NCBI RefSeq assembly: GCF_001997295.1
Contig: NZ_CP019605.1
Coordinates: 3,038,001 to 3,102,000 of the forward strand
DNA from: Tessaracoccus flavus
Lineage (GTDB): Bacteria; Actinomycetota; Actinomycetes; Propionibacteriales; Propionibacteriaceae
Reading direction: 5' to 3'
DNA: 64,000 nt
Program-made: the position numbers and the translations under genes
Notes under the pieces: model-generated
Database searches by the model: none
Told to the model about the DNA's origin: nothing
What the model saw: only the letters and a program-made list of their open reading frames with translations
In this document: piece by piece, positions 51,572-59,859 of the stretch
Numbering within the stretch: the first letter of the stretch is position 1
Layout: each line of letters starts with the position of its first letter

Positions 51572-52371
51572 TGGCAGTCGTTGTGCTCGCTTCTGCCACC
51601 GGCTCTCCGGGTGTGACGACGACCGCGCTCGGGCTCGCCCTGGCCTGGCCGAGGCGGGTGCTCGTCGCCGATTGTGACCGGGACCCGTCGCAGGCTGTCC
51701 AGGCCGGCTACCTGCGGGGGATGGATCACGGCGGGCGCGGGCTGATGTCGCTCGCTCATCTCCACCGCGAGGGCGCGCCCCTCGATCCGGAGGTGTGGCG
51801 TCACGGACTGCCACTTGTTGAGGGTGGCGAGATCGAAAGACGCTTCCTGCCGGGCTTCGCGACAGCCGGGGCGTCGCGCCTCTTCGAGCATGTCTGGCGG
51901 CCGCTGGGGGAGAGCTTCGGGGCGCTGGATACCCAGGGGGCTGACGTCATCGTCGACGCAGGGCGGATCTCCACCACCGGGCTGCCCCTGGGGCTGCTGG
52001 CCGTGGCCGACACGGTGATCCTGTGCGTGCGGTCGTCGCTGCGGTCCCTGGCCGGGGCTCGGATTCACCTCACCACGCTGCAGGAACAGCTGCGGAGCCT
52101 TCCGGTGCCGCCTCCCGCAGCGCTGGCGGTGGTCGGGTCGGGCAGACCCTATTCCGGCGCGGAGATCGCGGCGCAGTTCTCCCTGCCGGTCGTCGTCGAG
52201 CCGGCGTGGGACCCGCGGGGCGCCGAGGTGCTGAGCGACGGTGGGCAGGAACCCCGCAGATTCAGTGACTCGCCGTTCATGGGCAGGTTCCGGAGCGACG
52301 CCAAGGCGTTGTCAGAGCGGATCGCGCGCACAAGGCAGCACACCGCCGTCATCGCGGGGGTGAGCGCGTGA
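51571..52371 (+). CDS. TadZ/CpaE-like ParA-family protein with degenerate P-loop
   Basis: A 266-residue MinD/ParA-type protein in the TadZ position between SAF protein and TadA. The Walker A region reads ATGSPGVTTTALGLAL, lacking the signature and catalytic lysines of GKGGxGKT, while VIVDAGRISTTGLP corresponds to Walker B. TadZ localises the pilus machine at the pole or septum; variants without ATPase residues are known in the family. Overlaps neighbours by 1 and 4 bp. Confidence 0.78.
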   Translation: MAVVVLASATGSPGVTTTALGLALAWPRRVLVADCDRDPSQAVQAGYLRGMDHGGRGLMSLAHLHREGAPLDPEVWRHGLPLVEGGEIERRFLPGFATAGASRLFEHVWRPLGESFGALDTQGADVIVDAGRISTTGLPLGLLAVADTVILCVRSSLRSLAGARIHLTTLQEQLRSLPVPPPAALAVVGSGRPYSGAEIAAQFSLPVVVEPAWDPRGAEVLSDGGQEPRRFSDSPFMGRFRSDAKALSERIARTRQHTAVIAGVSA

Positions 52372-53825
52372 GCATCAGCGAACTGCCGTCACTGGCCGGA
52401 GCCCTGGGACGTCTGGGCGTAGCCCCCGAACCCTACGAAACGCCAAGCTCCGCCGCCCAAGTCAGCGAGCCCCCTGCCCGGCGCTCCGTCGTCGAACCCG
52501 TTCCCTCCAGCCTCGACATCGACTGGCAGTTGGTGGTCGGGCTCCGACGCGAGGCGGCAGAGTCGATCTCGCGCGCGGCCGCGGAGTGGCTGGCCGAACG
52601 CGGCGCGCCGATGCCCGAGGCCGACCGTCGGGTGCAGGGCCGAGCCATCATCCGCAGCGTCGTCCACGCGCGTGCGCAGAGTCTCAGCGAGGCCGGCGAG
52701 GCGCTGTGGCCGATCGAGCTGGAGACCCGCTACGCCGACGCCGTCGAAAGCGCGATCTTCGGGTACGGCCGTCTCCAGCCGCTGTTCGACATCGCGGATG
52801 CCGAGAACATCGAGATCCACGGCTGCGACAACGTCATGGTCCAGTACGGCGACGGTCACCGTGAGCGGTTCCCGGCCGTGGCCGACACCGACGACGAACT
52901 GGTGGATGCCATCCGGTTCCTCGGCGAGACCGCGAGTCCGCCCCGTCCGTTCGACGACCTGCATCCCACCATGACGCTCGCGCTCGGCAACCGTTTCCGG
53001 CTGCACGCCATCGGTTTCGGCCTGTCATACAGGCCGAGCGTCGTCATCCGCCAGCACCTGCTCACGGACGTCACGCTCGACGACCTGGCCGACGGCGGAA
53101 TGCTGCCGAGAGACGTGGCCCGGCTTCTACGGGCCGCGGTGCTGGGGCGAAAGTCCATCGTCATCTCGGGTGACCAAGGCGCGGGCAAGACGACCCTGCT
53201 CCGCGCGCTCATCGCTGCGATCCATCCGCGGGAGCGCTTCGGCACTCTGGAAACGGATTACGAACTCCTCACGCACCTGCTGGATGACAGACGCAACGTC
53301 CTGGCGCTGCAGGCGCGCATCGGCATGGGCGAAACCTCGGGCGACGGATCGGTCGGCACCTACACGGTCGCCGACCTCATTCCCGAGGCGCTGCGCCAGA
53401 ACCTCACCCGACTGATCGTCGGAGAGGTGCGAGGCGCGGAGGCCGGAGCGATGTTCGAGGCTATGCAGTCTGGCGCGGGCACGTTGTCGACGACCCACTC
53501 CCACTCCGCCTCGTCGACGATCGATCGGCTCGCTGCGCGGGTGGCGCAGGGCAGGGTGCTCAGCATCGAGGACGCGATGCGCCAGATCGCCCACCACATC
53601 GACTTCATCGTGCATGTCAGCCTGCAGGACGATGCCTGGCGGGGCGGGGTCCGGCGCCGATACGTCTCCGAGATCCGTCAGCTCACCGGGGCGGTGGAGG
53701 CCGGGCGGCCGACGACCCACCTCGTGTACCGCGCTGCCACAGAGTCCTCGGCTGAGCTGTTCCAGCCGGAGGCGTCGATGGCGGCCGACTTGGCGCCGTT
53801 CGATCGGGCTGAGTCATGGAGGTGA
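52368..53825 (+). CDS. tadA: TadA/CpaF-family secretion ATPase
   Basis: A 485-residue hexameric ATPase powering Tad pilus extension and retraction. An N-terminal helical domain precedes the RecA-like core with Walker A SGDQGAGKTT (about 266-275), Asp box, GEVRGAEAGAMFEAMQSG (Walker B region) and the His box TTHSHSAS. GTG 52368 overlaps the tadZ stop. The length and all ATPase motifs are intact. Confidence 0.94.
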   Translation: MSISELPSLAGALGRLGVAPEPYETPSSAAQVSEPPARRSVVEPVPSSLDIDWQLVVGLRREAAESISRAAAEWLAERGAPMPEADRRVQGRAIIRSVVHARAQSLSEAGEALWPIELETRYADAVESAIFGYGRLQPLFDIADAENIEIHGCDNVMVQYGDGHRERFPAVADTDDELVDAIRFLGETASPPRPFDDLHPTMTLALGNRFRLHAIGFGLSYRPSVVIRQHLLTDVTLDDLADGGMLPRDVARLLRAAVLGRKSIVISGDQGAGKTTLLRALIAAIHPRERFGTLETDYELLTHLLDDRRNVLALQARIGMGETSGDGSVGTYTVADLIPEALRQNLTRLIVGEVRGAEAGAMFEAMQSGAGTLSTTHSHSASSTIDRLAARVAQGRVLSIEDAMRQIAHHIDFIVHVSLQDDAWRGGVRRRYVSEIRQLTGAVEAGRPTTHLVYRAATESSAELFQPEASMAADLAPFDRAESWR

Positions 53826-54676
53826 TGCTCGCCGCGCTCGCCGGGTCGATGATCGTCGCAGGGGCCATCGCCGTTGTCGTAGGCGCCCGCCGGGCGGTTC
53901 GCGAACCGTCCACAGCTTTGTCCACAGGTCTGTGGACAAGAATCGCGACCTTGTGGAGAGGCCTCCCGCGCGCCCACAGGCTGTGGGTCGTCGTGTCAGT
54001 GGGGGCCGGGGTGCTGGCGGCGGTCGCGTCGGGCTGGCTGCTGGCGCTCGTGCTGCTGCCCGCGGTGGCCATCGTCGTGCCGCTCCTGCTGAGCGCACCG
54101 CCCAATCGGGAGGTGGAGGTGCTGGCCGGGCTCGATCGGTGGGTGCGGGTCGTCGCGACGTCCCTGTCATCTGGGAAGTCGATCCGGGACGCGGTCTTCA
54201 GCACCCGGCACCAGGTGCCCGACGTGTTGGCCGACCCTGTGGCGAGGCTGTGCACTCGGCTCGATCAGCGCTGGACCATGCGCGACGCGCTGTTCGCGAT
54301 GGCCGACGAGCTGGAGTCGGCCGACGCCGACGCCGTCGTCGCCGCGTTGGCCATCGCCGCCTCGAAGGGCGGGGCTGGAGCGCGTGCCACCCTCGGGGCT
54401 CTGTCCGACAGCATCCAGGATCGGCTGCGCGCCCTGCGTGAGATCGCGTCGGAGCGCGCCAAGCCCCGCGCCGTCGTCCGCCAGGTCACCCTCATCACGC
54501 TCACGGTGCTGGCCGCCGCCATCCTGTTCAATGGGCGATTCTTCGAGCCCTACACCACGCCGCTCGGTCAGATCATCGCGGTGGCGTTGGCTGCCACGTA
54601 CCTGGGCTGCCTCCTCATGCTGCGGCGACTGACGGTCCCGCCGCCCGCTCCCCGCTTCCTGCGGAGCCAGGCATGA
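53816..54676 (+). CDS. tadB: TadB, type II secretion F-domain inner-membrane platform protein
   Basis: A 286-residue protein with N-terminal spans, a cytoplasmic T2SSF domain (LDRWVRVVATSLSSGKSIRDAV) and two C-terminal spans. It pairs with TadC to form the platform on which TadA acts. ATG 53816 overlaps tadA; an alternative ATG at 53825 would give TGATG coupling. Its codons 30-57 contain a cluster of DnaA-box-like sequences, annotated separately. Confidence 0.88.
   Translation: MEVMLAALAGSMIVAGAIAVVVGARRAVREPSTALSTGLWTRIATLWRGLPRAHRLWVVVSVGAGVLAAVASGWLLALVLLPAVAIVVPLLLSAPPNREVEVLAGLDRWVRVVATSLSSGKSIRDAVFSTRHQVPDVLADPVARLCTRLDQRWTMRDALFAMADELESADADAVVAALAIAASKGGAGARATLGALSDSIQDRLRALREIASERAKPRAVVRQVTLITLTVLAAAILFNGRFFEPYTTPLGQIIAVALAATYLGCLLMLRRLTVPPPAPRFLRSQA
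53906..53987. promoter_or_regulatory. Cluster of DnaA-box-like 9-mers inside tadB
   Basis: TTGTCCACA (53918-53926) and its exact inverse TGTGGACAA (53931-53939) are separated by 4 bp; a weaker CCGTCCACA lies at 53906 and CCCACAG-G-CTGTGGG at 53973-53987. TTGTCCACA is the high-GC actinobacterial DnaA-box form. Confidence 0.4.
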
Positions 54677-55542
54677 TCGGGCTCGTCGTGGCCTGCGGCA
54701 TGGTCGTCGGGCTGGGCTCGGTGCTCGTGGTGCGCGGCGCCCTGACCGCCCCTGTCCGACTCAGCGACGCGCTGGCCGCCCTGGACCGCCGGTCCGTCGT
54801 GATCGAGGCACCCCCGGCAGGGCTCGAAGGTTTCGGTGAGCGAGCGCAGCGGCGGCTGAAGCTGCCGCTCTCGGCCGCGCAGCAGCGGCTGCTGTTCATG
54901 CAGGGGCGCAGCGTCGGCGACTTCTTCATCGAGAAGCTTGTGTGGACCGTCGCTGGGGCGCTTCTCCCGCTGTTCTGGTCGATGGGCCAACTCATCCTCG
55001 GTAACCCACCCGGCCTCCTGCCGCTGGGGCTGGGGCTCGCCCTCGCCGGTGCCGGTTACTTCGTGGCTGACATCCGCCTGCGGGCTGGAGCGGAGCAGGA
55101 GCGACGGGCCGCGACCGACGGCATCCACACCTTCTTCGACCTCGTGGTGCTCGAGCGCCTCGCCAACTCATCCGCCGCACAAGCCACCGCCAACGCTGCC
55201 GCGATCTCGGACGCCCCGTTGTTCCGGCGGATCACCGCTGGGCTCGAGCGGGCGCGGATGGAGCAGACCCAGCCCTGGGACGAGCTCCACCGCATCGCCG
55301 ACGAGTGGAACGTCCCCGAGCTCGCGGACTTCGCCGACGTCATGCGCCTCGAGGAGCAGGGCGCAGCGCTGGCCGAAGTGCTCCAGGCGCGGGTCAAGGA
55401 GTTGCGCGACGCTCACCTCGCCCACCAGCGCACGGCGGCCCAGGAAGCGACGGAGGGGATGGCGCTGTGGATGACGCTGCCCGCGCTCATCCTCGGGATC
55501 ACATTCGTCACCCCTGCCCTTCTCACTCTCGTCAACTCATGA
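54673..55542 (+). CDS. tadC: TadC, second T2SSF-domain platform protein
   Basis: A 289-residue inner-membrane protein with a T2SSF domain (TFFDLVVLERLANSSAAQA ... LADFADVMRLEEQGAALAEVLQ) and spans at about 85-130 and the C-terminus (LILGITFVTPALLTLV). Overlaps tadB by 4 bp (ATGA). It would form the TadB/TadC heteromeric platform. Confidence 0.9.
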   Translation: MIGLVVACGMVVGLGSVLVVRGALTAPVRLSDALAALDRRSVVIEAPPAGLEGFGERAQRRLKLPLSAAQQRLLFMQGRSVGDFFIEKLVWTVAGALLPLFWSMGQLILGNPPGLLPLGLGLALAGAGYFVADIRLRAGAEQERRAATDGIHTFFDLVVLERLANSSAAQATANAAAISDAPLFRRITAGLERARMEQTQPWDELHRIADEWNVPELADFADVMRLEEQGAALAEVLQARVKELRDAHLAHQRTAAQEATEGMALWMTLPALILGITFVTPALLTLVNS

Positions 55543-55553
55543 AAGGAACCACC

Positions 55554-55736
55554 ATGCACGAGAACTTCCACAAGGCCGTGGCGCTGTGGGTCGAGGCCAC
55601 GCAGCCCCGTCCCCGCGACGAGCGAGGCCTCTCGCAGTCCACGGAGAACGCCATCCTGCTCGCAGGCGCGGTGGCCGTGGCTGCGCTGATCATCGGGATC
55701 ATCACGGTCTACGTCGAGCGCAACCTTCCCCGGTAA
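55554..55736 (+). CDS. Flp-like prepilin, 60 aa
   Basis: A 60-residue class III (type IVb) pilin-like precursor: hydrophilic leader to G25, then LSQSTENAILLAGAVAVA, a hydrophobic helix (about 32-53) and a short polar end. Flp prepilins are cut after Gly with Glu at +5; here Glu31 is at +6. AAAGGAACC precedes ATG, 11 bp after tadC. It is the only pilin candidate in the window, and no prepilin peptidase (TadV) or TadE/TadF pseudopilin is seen. Confidence 0.72.
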   Translation: MHENFHKAVALWVEATQPRPRDERGLSQSTENAILLAGAVAVAALIIGIITVYVERNLPR

Positions 55737-55824
55737 TCGAACGCGCACATGAATCCTGTGGATAGCGGCAACGAGTCCGCTCGACCACCGACAATGCCCA
55801 CGAACTGACCGAAGGAGGTTTCCG

Positions 55825-58497
55825 ATGCGACTCGTCCGTGCCGTCGCGGCGCTCAGCGCACTGGCGCTGCTGTTTGTGGGCGTGCCGTGGCTGCTGATCG
55901 CTATCGGCAACCCCGGGCACCTGCTTCAGGTTGACTGGTCGACGGCGCTGTTGGTCGGCGCCGACAGCAGGGTCGTGCTCGCGCTCGTCAGCGTCGTCGC
56001 GTGGCTGGCGTGGGGGATCCTTGCCCTGACCGTGCTGTTCGAGGCCGTGGCGGTACTGACCCGCGAGCGGGTGGTGCTGCGTCTGCCCGGTACGGCGTGG
56101 CTGCGGCCGGCGGCGGCAGCACTTGTCGTCGCGGCCTTCTCCGTTCAGGGCCCCTCGCACGCCGCCGCTACCGCTGGTGCGCCGGAGGCGCCGCCTGCCC
56201 TGGCCAGCACTGCCGACGGAGCCCGGCAGGCCGAGGTCGGGGAGCAGGAGGCCCGGGCGCGGCCCGTCGGACGCAGCTACATCGTCCAGTCGGGAGATGA
56301 GCTGTGGAGTGTTGCGGAGCGGGAGCTCGGCTCCGGCGAGCGCTGGCGCGACATCGTCGCGCTCAACCCCGGCATCTCCGATACGACCCGGCTCATCCCC
56401 GGCGAGGAGATCGTTCTCCCCGGCGAGCCCCACCAGCCTCGCGTCGTGACTGTGCAGCCGGGCGAGTCGCTGTGGTCCATCGCCGAGCGCGAGCTGGGAG
56501 AACCGGAGCGTTGGCCGGAGGTCTTCGAGCTCAACAGGGACCAGGTCGCCGACCCCGATCAGATCGACATCGGGTGGCAACTGGAGGTGCCCGGCGGACC
56601 GGATGCGGGCTCGGTCGTCGACGTGGAGGAAATCCCTGGCGATGGCGCTGCGGAGCTTCCGGCCGACGACCCTGCACCGCCCGAGCCATCGGTTGCGCCT
56701 GACAGTCAACCGGAGCCGGAGCCGGAGCCGGAGCCGGCCCGGCCGTCGCCGGTCGTCGTCGAGCCGTCGGCGGGCATCGAGGCGGCTGTGGTGGACAGGC
56801 TGATGGGTAGGGCGCAGGAGCCCGTGGCCCAGTCAGCGGCTGAACAGGGCGAAGCGGCACCGTTGTCGTCGGGTCGTAGTGCCGACGAGGTCACCATGCT
56901 GCTCGGCTCGATCGGTGCCCTGATGGCGGCCGGCGTGGTGGCCGGTCTGGCGACCCGACGTCGCGCCCAACTCCTGGGCAGGGCCGTCGGTCAACGGCTG
57001 GTCCCGGTCTCGCCCCAGGTGGGTCGGTTCTGGACCGCGCTGGGCAGACGTGCAGCCGACGACGACGCTGCGACCGCGATGACGCCGACGACGCTGGTGC
57101 TGGGCTGGGACGCTGACCGGCCCGTGCATCACGATCTCGAGCTGGCCCGGGCGACGGCGGTGACCGGCCAGAGCGAGCCGTTGCTGGCCGCTGCGCTCAC
57201 CAGCTTGACCTGCGCGCCGTGGTCGTCGTCGGTGTCGCTGATTGTCAGTGGTGACACGGACTGGGCGGCGGCGCTGGACGATCCCAGGGTGGAGGGCGAA
57301 CCGGACGCCGACGCGGCCATCGCCCGCCTGCTGCGGCAGAGTTCGCAGCGCCGGTTGGCGATGCGCCAGGAGAGATTGTCAACACTCCGGGCAGATCCTG
57401 ACCGCGCCGAAGCGTGGAGCCCGGTGGTCTACGTCTTCACCGACCCTCTCGCACCTGCCCAGCTGGATGCACTGGGCGACGTGCTGGCCCTCGGAGAGGT
57501 GGGGGTGAGCGTGCTGTTCGCCACCAACGAGCGTCCTCATGTCCCTGCGGTTCTGATCGAGGTCGGTCCGGCTGGTGCGTCCATGGACGGCACCGTCTTC
57601 GACCCCCAGCTCGTGGAGCGTCCAGCGAAAAGGGCGCTGCTGGAGCTGCTGACCGCCACCGGCACCGCCACCACCGAACCTGCTCCCTGGTGGCGACCGG
57701 ACGCCCTTCCGGCGAACGTCACCCCCCTCGATCCACCCGAGCCCGATCAGCCCGAGGACACAGCGATGACAGCATCCTCACCCCAGCACCCGACCCTGTT
57801 GCTGCTCGGGGAGGTAGACCTCGTGGGGGCGGCGGGCGACCCGCCGAGCCGTGCGCGAGGGCAGTGCATGGAGTACTGCGCCTGGATCCTCGCGCATCCC
57901 GGCGCGCGTGCCACGACCATGATGCAGAGCCTCCTGGTGGCCGACTCCACCCGCCGCTCCAACATGAGCCGGCTGCGCTCCTGGCTCGGCTCCGATGACG
58001 ACGGCGTCGCCTATCTGCCCGACGCCTACTCGGGGCTGATCTCGCTCGATTCCCGGGTCAGCTCGGACTGGGAACAGTTCGAGGGGCTGCTCAGCGGAGG
58101 TGTCAACGTCGCGTCGACCGAATCTCTTCGGCGGGCGCTGCGGATGGTGCGCGGAGAGCCGCTGGGAAGCTACGGCTTCCAGTGGATCTGGGCAGAGCAA
58201 CTGCGGGCCGACATGGTCGCGATGATCGTCGATGCGGCCTGCGTGCTCGCCGACCGCGCCCTGACGAAGGGTGACGTGGAAGGGGCTCTCTGGGCCGTCG
58301 GACGGGGACGGTTGGCGCAGGCCGACGACGCCCTGGCTGTTCGCGAAATCCACGCGCTGTCACTCGCCGGCCGCCAGGACGAGGCCGAGCGCGCCGTCGT
58401 GGCCCTCAACCGAGCCGCTCGGGCTGCCGGCCGCGATCTCGCTCCGGAGCACGCCCAACGCGTCCAGGCCGCACTGAGGTCGGCGCGGGTGGGCTGA
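55825..58497 (+). CDS. Membrane protein with two LysM domains and C-terminal BTAD-like domain
   Basis: An 890-residue multidomain protein. Two N-terminal spans (5-30, 50-75) and another hydrophobic stretch near 90-110 precede two LysM domains (about 151-198, YIVQSGDELWSVAERELG; and 206-257, VVTVQPGESLWSIAERELG), a Glu/Pro-rich linker, a span near residue 360, a cytoplasmic region of unknown fold, and a C-terminal helical region (about 655-885) resembling winged-helix/BTAD domains of SARP regulators (SNMSRLRSWLG, LRRALRMVRGEPLG). LysM would hold peptidoglycan while the BTAD part faces the cytoplasm. AAGGAGG is well placed. It closes the tad operon, as in related actinobacteria. Confidence 0.8.
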   Translation: MRLVRAVAALSALALLFVGVPWLLIAIGNPGHLLQVDWSTALLVGADSRVVLALVSVVAWLAWGILALTVLFEAVAVLTRERVVLRLPGTAWLRPAAAALVVAAFSVQGPSHAAATAGAPEAPPALASTADGARQAEVGEQEARARPVGRSYIVQSGDELWSVAERELGSGERWRDIVALNPGISDTTRLIPGEEIVLPGEPHQPRVVTVQPGESLWSIAERELGEPERWPEVFELNRDQVADPDQIDIGWQLEVPGGPDAGSVVDVEEIPGDGAAELPADDPAPPEPSVAPDSQPEPEPEPEPARPSPVVVEPSAGIEAAVVDRLMGRAQEPVAQSAAEQGEAAPLSSGRSADEVTMLLGSIGALMAAGVVAGLATRRRAQLLGRAVGQRLVPVSPQVGRFWTALGRRAADDDAATAMTPTTLVLGWDADRPVHHDLELARATAVTGQSEPLLAAALTSLTCAPWSSSVSLIVSGDTDWAAALDDPRVEGEPDADAAIARLLRQSSQRRLAMRQERLSTLRADPDRAEAWSPVVYVFTDPLAPAQLDALGDVLALGEVGVSVLFATNERPHVPAVLIEVGPAGASMDGTVFDPQLVERPAKRALLELLTATGTATTEPAPWWRPDALPANVTPLDPPEPDQPEDTAMTASSPQHPTLLLLGEVDLVGAAGDPPSRARGQCMEYCAWILAHPGARATTMMQSLLVADSTRRSNMSRLRSWLGSDDDGVAYLPDAYSGLISLDSRVSSDWEQFEGLLSGGVNVASTESLRRALRMVRGEPLGSYGFQWIWAEQLRADMVAMIVDAACVLADRALTKGDVEGALWAVGRGRLAQADDALAVREIHALSLAGRQDEAERAVVALNRAARAAGRDLAPEHAQRVQAALRSARVG

Positions 58498-58529
58498 CTC
58501 CATGCGTGGTCGGAGTGACACCCTCCAGA

Positions 58530-58590
58530 TCCCTGAGCAGTGACGAGTGCTTTGCGCGAGGAGCGTCCGTCGAAGAGTTACCGCACTGTT
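58530..58590. repeat. Family A repeat, degenerate
   Basis: ATCCCTGAGCAGTGACGAG, then GTCCGTCGAAGAGTTACC. It ends the tad region; no gene is supported in 58498-58721. Confidence 0.65.
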
Positions 58591-58721
58591 GCTTCCCGTG
58601 GTCCGTCCTTGAGCGCGGCGACCACAGGTGCAAAGGCAGAAAATGCGCGCATCGGGCGAGCCTACCCAGCGCGTGGACTCACCCGGTAGAGTCGCTCAGT
58701 CGAGGTCTACCATCGCTTGCT

Positions 58722-59795
58722 ATGCCCATGTTTCAAGTGACTCGCACGGCGACCTCCACGAGCGACGCCGCTCGCCAGGCGGCCCTCGCCGACCCGGGAT
58801 TCGGCCGCTACTACGTCGACCACATGGCCGTTGTCGACTACGTGGCAGGCGACGGATGGCAGGAGCCGAGGATCGTGCCCATGACGGAGTGGGCCCTCCA
58901 CCCGGCCGCAGCCGTGATGCACTACGGCCAGGAGATCTTCGAGGGGCTCAAGGCGTACCGGCGCGACGACGACTCCATCTGGCTCTTCCGCCCCGAGCGC
59001 AACGCCGCCCGCTTCGTCACGTCCGCCCAGCGGATGGGCATGGCGGTGCTCCCGGAGGAGCTGTTTCTGGCGTCGGTGACCGAACTGGTGGACATGGAGC
59101 GGGAGTGGGTGCCCACCAGCGAGAACGAGCAGAGCCTCTACATCCGCCCGTTCATGATCGCGTCCGAGCCCTACCTCGGTGTGCGCGAGGCCAACACCTA
59201 CCGCTACGCGGTCATCGCCACGCCAGCCGGGCCCTACTACTCCGAGCCGATGAAGCTCTGGATCACGCCCAACTACACGCGCGCCGCCCCCGGCGGCACC
59301 GGCACCGCCAAGTGCGGCGGCAACTACGCGGCCAGCCTCATCGCCACCCAGGAGGCGTACGCCAACGGGTGCGGCCAGGTGCTGTGGACCGACGGCGCCG
59401 AGCACAAGTGGATCGAGGAGTGCGGCACGATGAACGTCATGTTCGTCACCGCAGACGGCGAACTGGTCACGCCGGCGCTGGGCTCGATCCTCGCGGGCGT
59501 CACGCGTGAGTCCATCCTGATGCTGGCAGCCGACCACGGGCTCACCGCCGTCGAGCGCCCCATCTCGGTGGACGAGCTGCTCGACGGTCTCGAGTCGGGT
59601 CAGATCACCGAGGTCTTCGCCTGCGGGACGGCCGCCGTCGTGACCCCGATCGTCGGCTTCAACTCGCCCCAGCGGGGCGAGCAGGTGGTTGCCGACGGAC
59701 AGCCGGGGCCCAAGACGCGCGAGATCCGCCAGCACCTCGTCGACATCCAGTACGGGCGCGCCGAGGACAAACACGGGTGGACGGTCAAGGTCTGA
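58722..59795 (+). CDS. ilvE: Branched-chain amino acid aminotransferase
   Basis: A 357-residue fold-type IV PLP enzyme doing the last step of Ile, Leu and Val synthesis. HYGQEIFEGLKAYRRDD, RMGMAVLPEELF, YIRPFMIASEPYLGV and the PLP lysine in GGTGTAKCGGNYAAS are conserved; EECGTMNVMFV and GQITEVFACGTAAVVTP bind the cofactor phosphate. ATG 58722 is chosen because the upstream in-frame region is repeat-derived. TACCAT lies eight bases upstream. Confidence 0.96.
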   Translation: MPMFQVTRTATSTSDAARQAALADPGFGRYYVDHMAVVDYVAGDGWQEPRIVPMTEWALHPAAAVMHYGQEIFEGLKAYRRDDDSIWLFRPERNAARFVTSAQRMGMAVLPEELFLASVTELVDMEREWVPTSENEQSLYIRPFMIASEPYLGVREANTYRYAVIATPAGPYYSEPMKLWITPNYTRAAPGGTGTAKCGGNYAASLIATQEAYANGCGQVLWTDGAEHKWIEECGTMNVMFVTADGELVTPALGSILAGVTRESILMLAADHGLTAVERPISVDELLDGLESGQITEVFACGTAAVVTPIVGFNSPQRGEQVVADGQPGPKTREIRQHLVDIQYGRAEDKHGWTVKV

Positions 59796-59800
59796 CCCAG

Positions 59801-59833
59801 GGTTTAGTTGAAATCTAAACCATGATGTAGGCT
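59801..59833 (+). promoter_or_regulatory. Operator and promoter of the CE1758/CE1759-type pair
   Basis: GGTTTAG-N7-CTAAACC (59801-59821) is a perfect 7-bp inverted repeat, upstream of TAGGCT (59828-59833). It covers the expected -35 region, as a MarR-type repressor site would. No regulator gene is adjacent. Confidence 0.5.
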
Positions 59834-59859
59834 GGTGCCAACAGGTACTGGAGGACATC

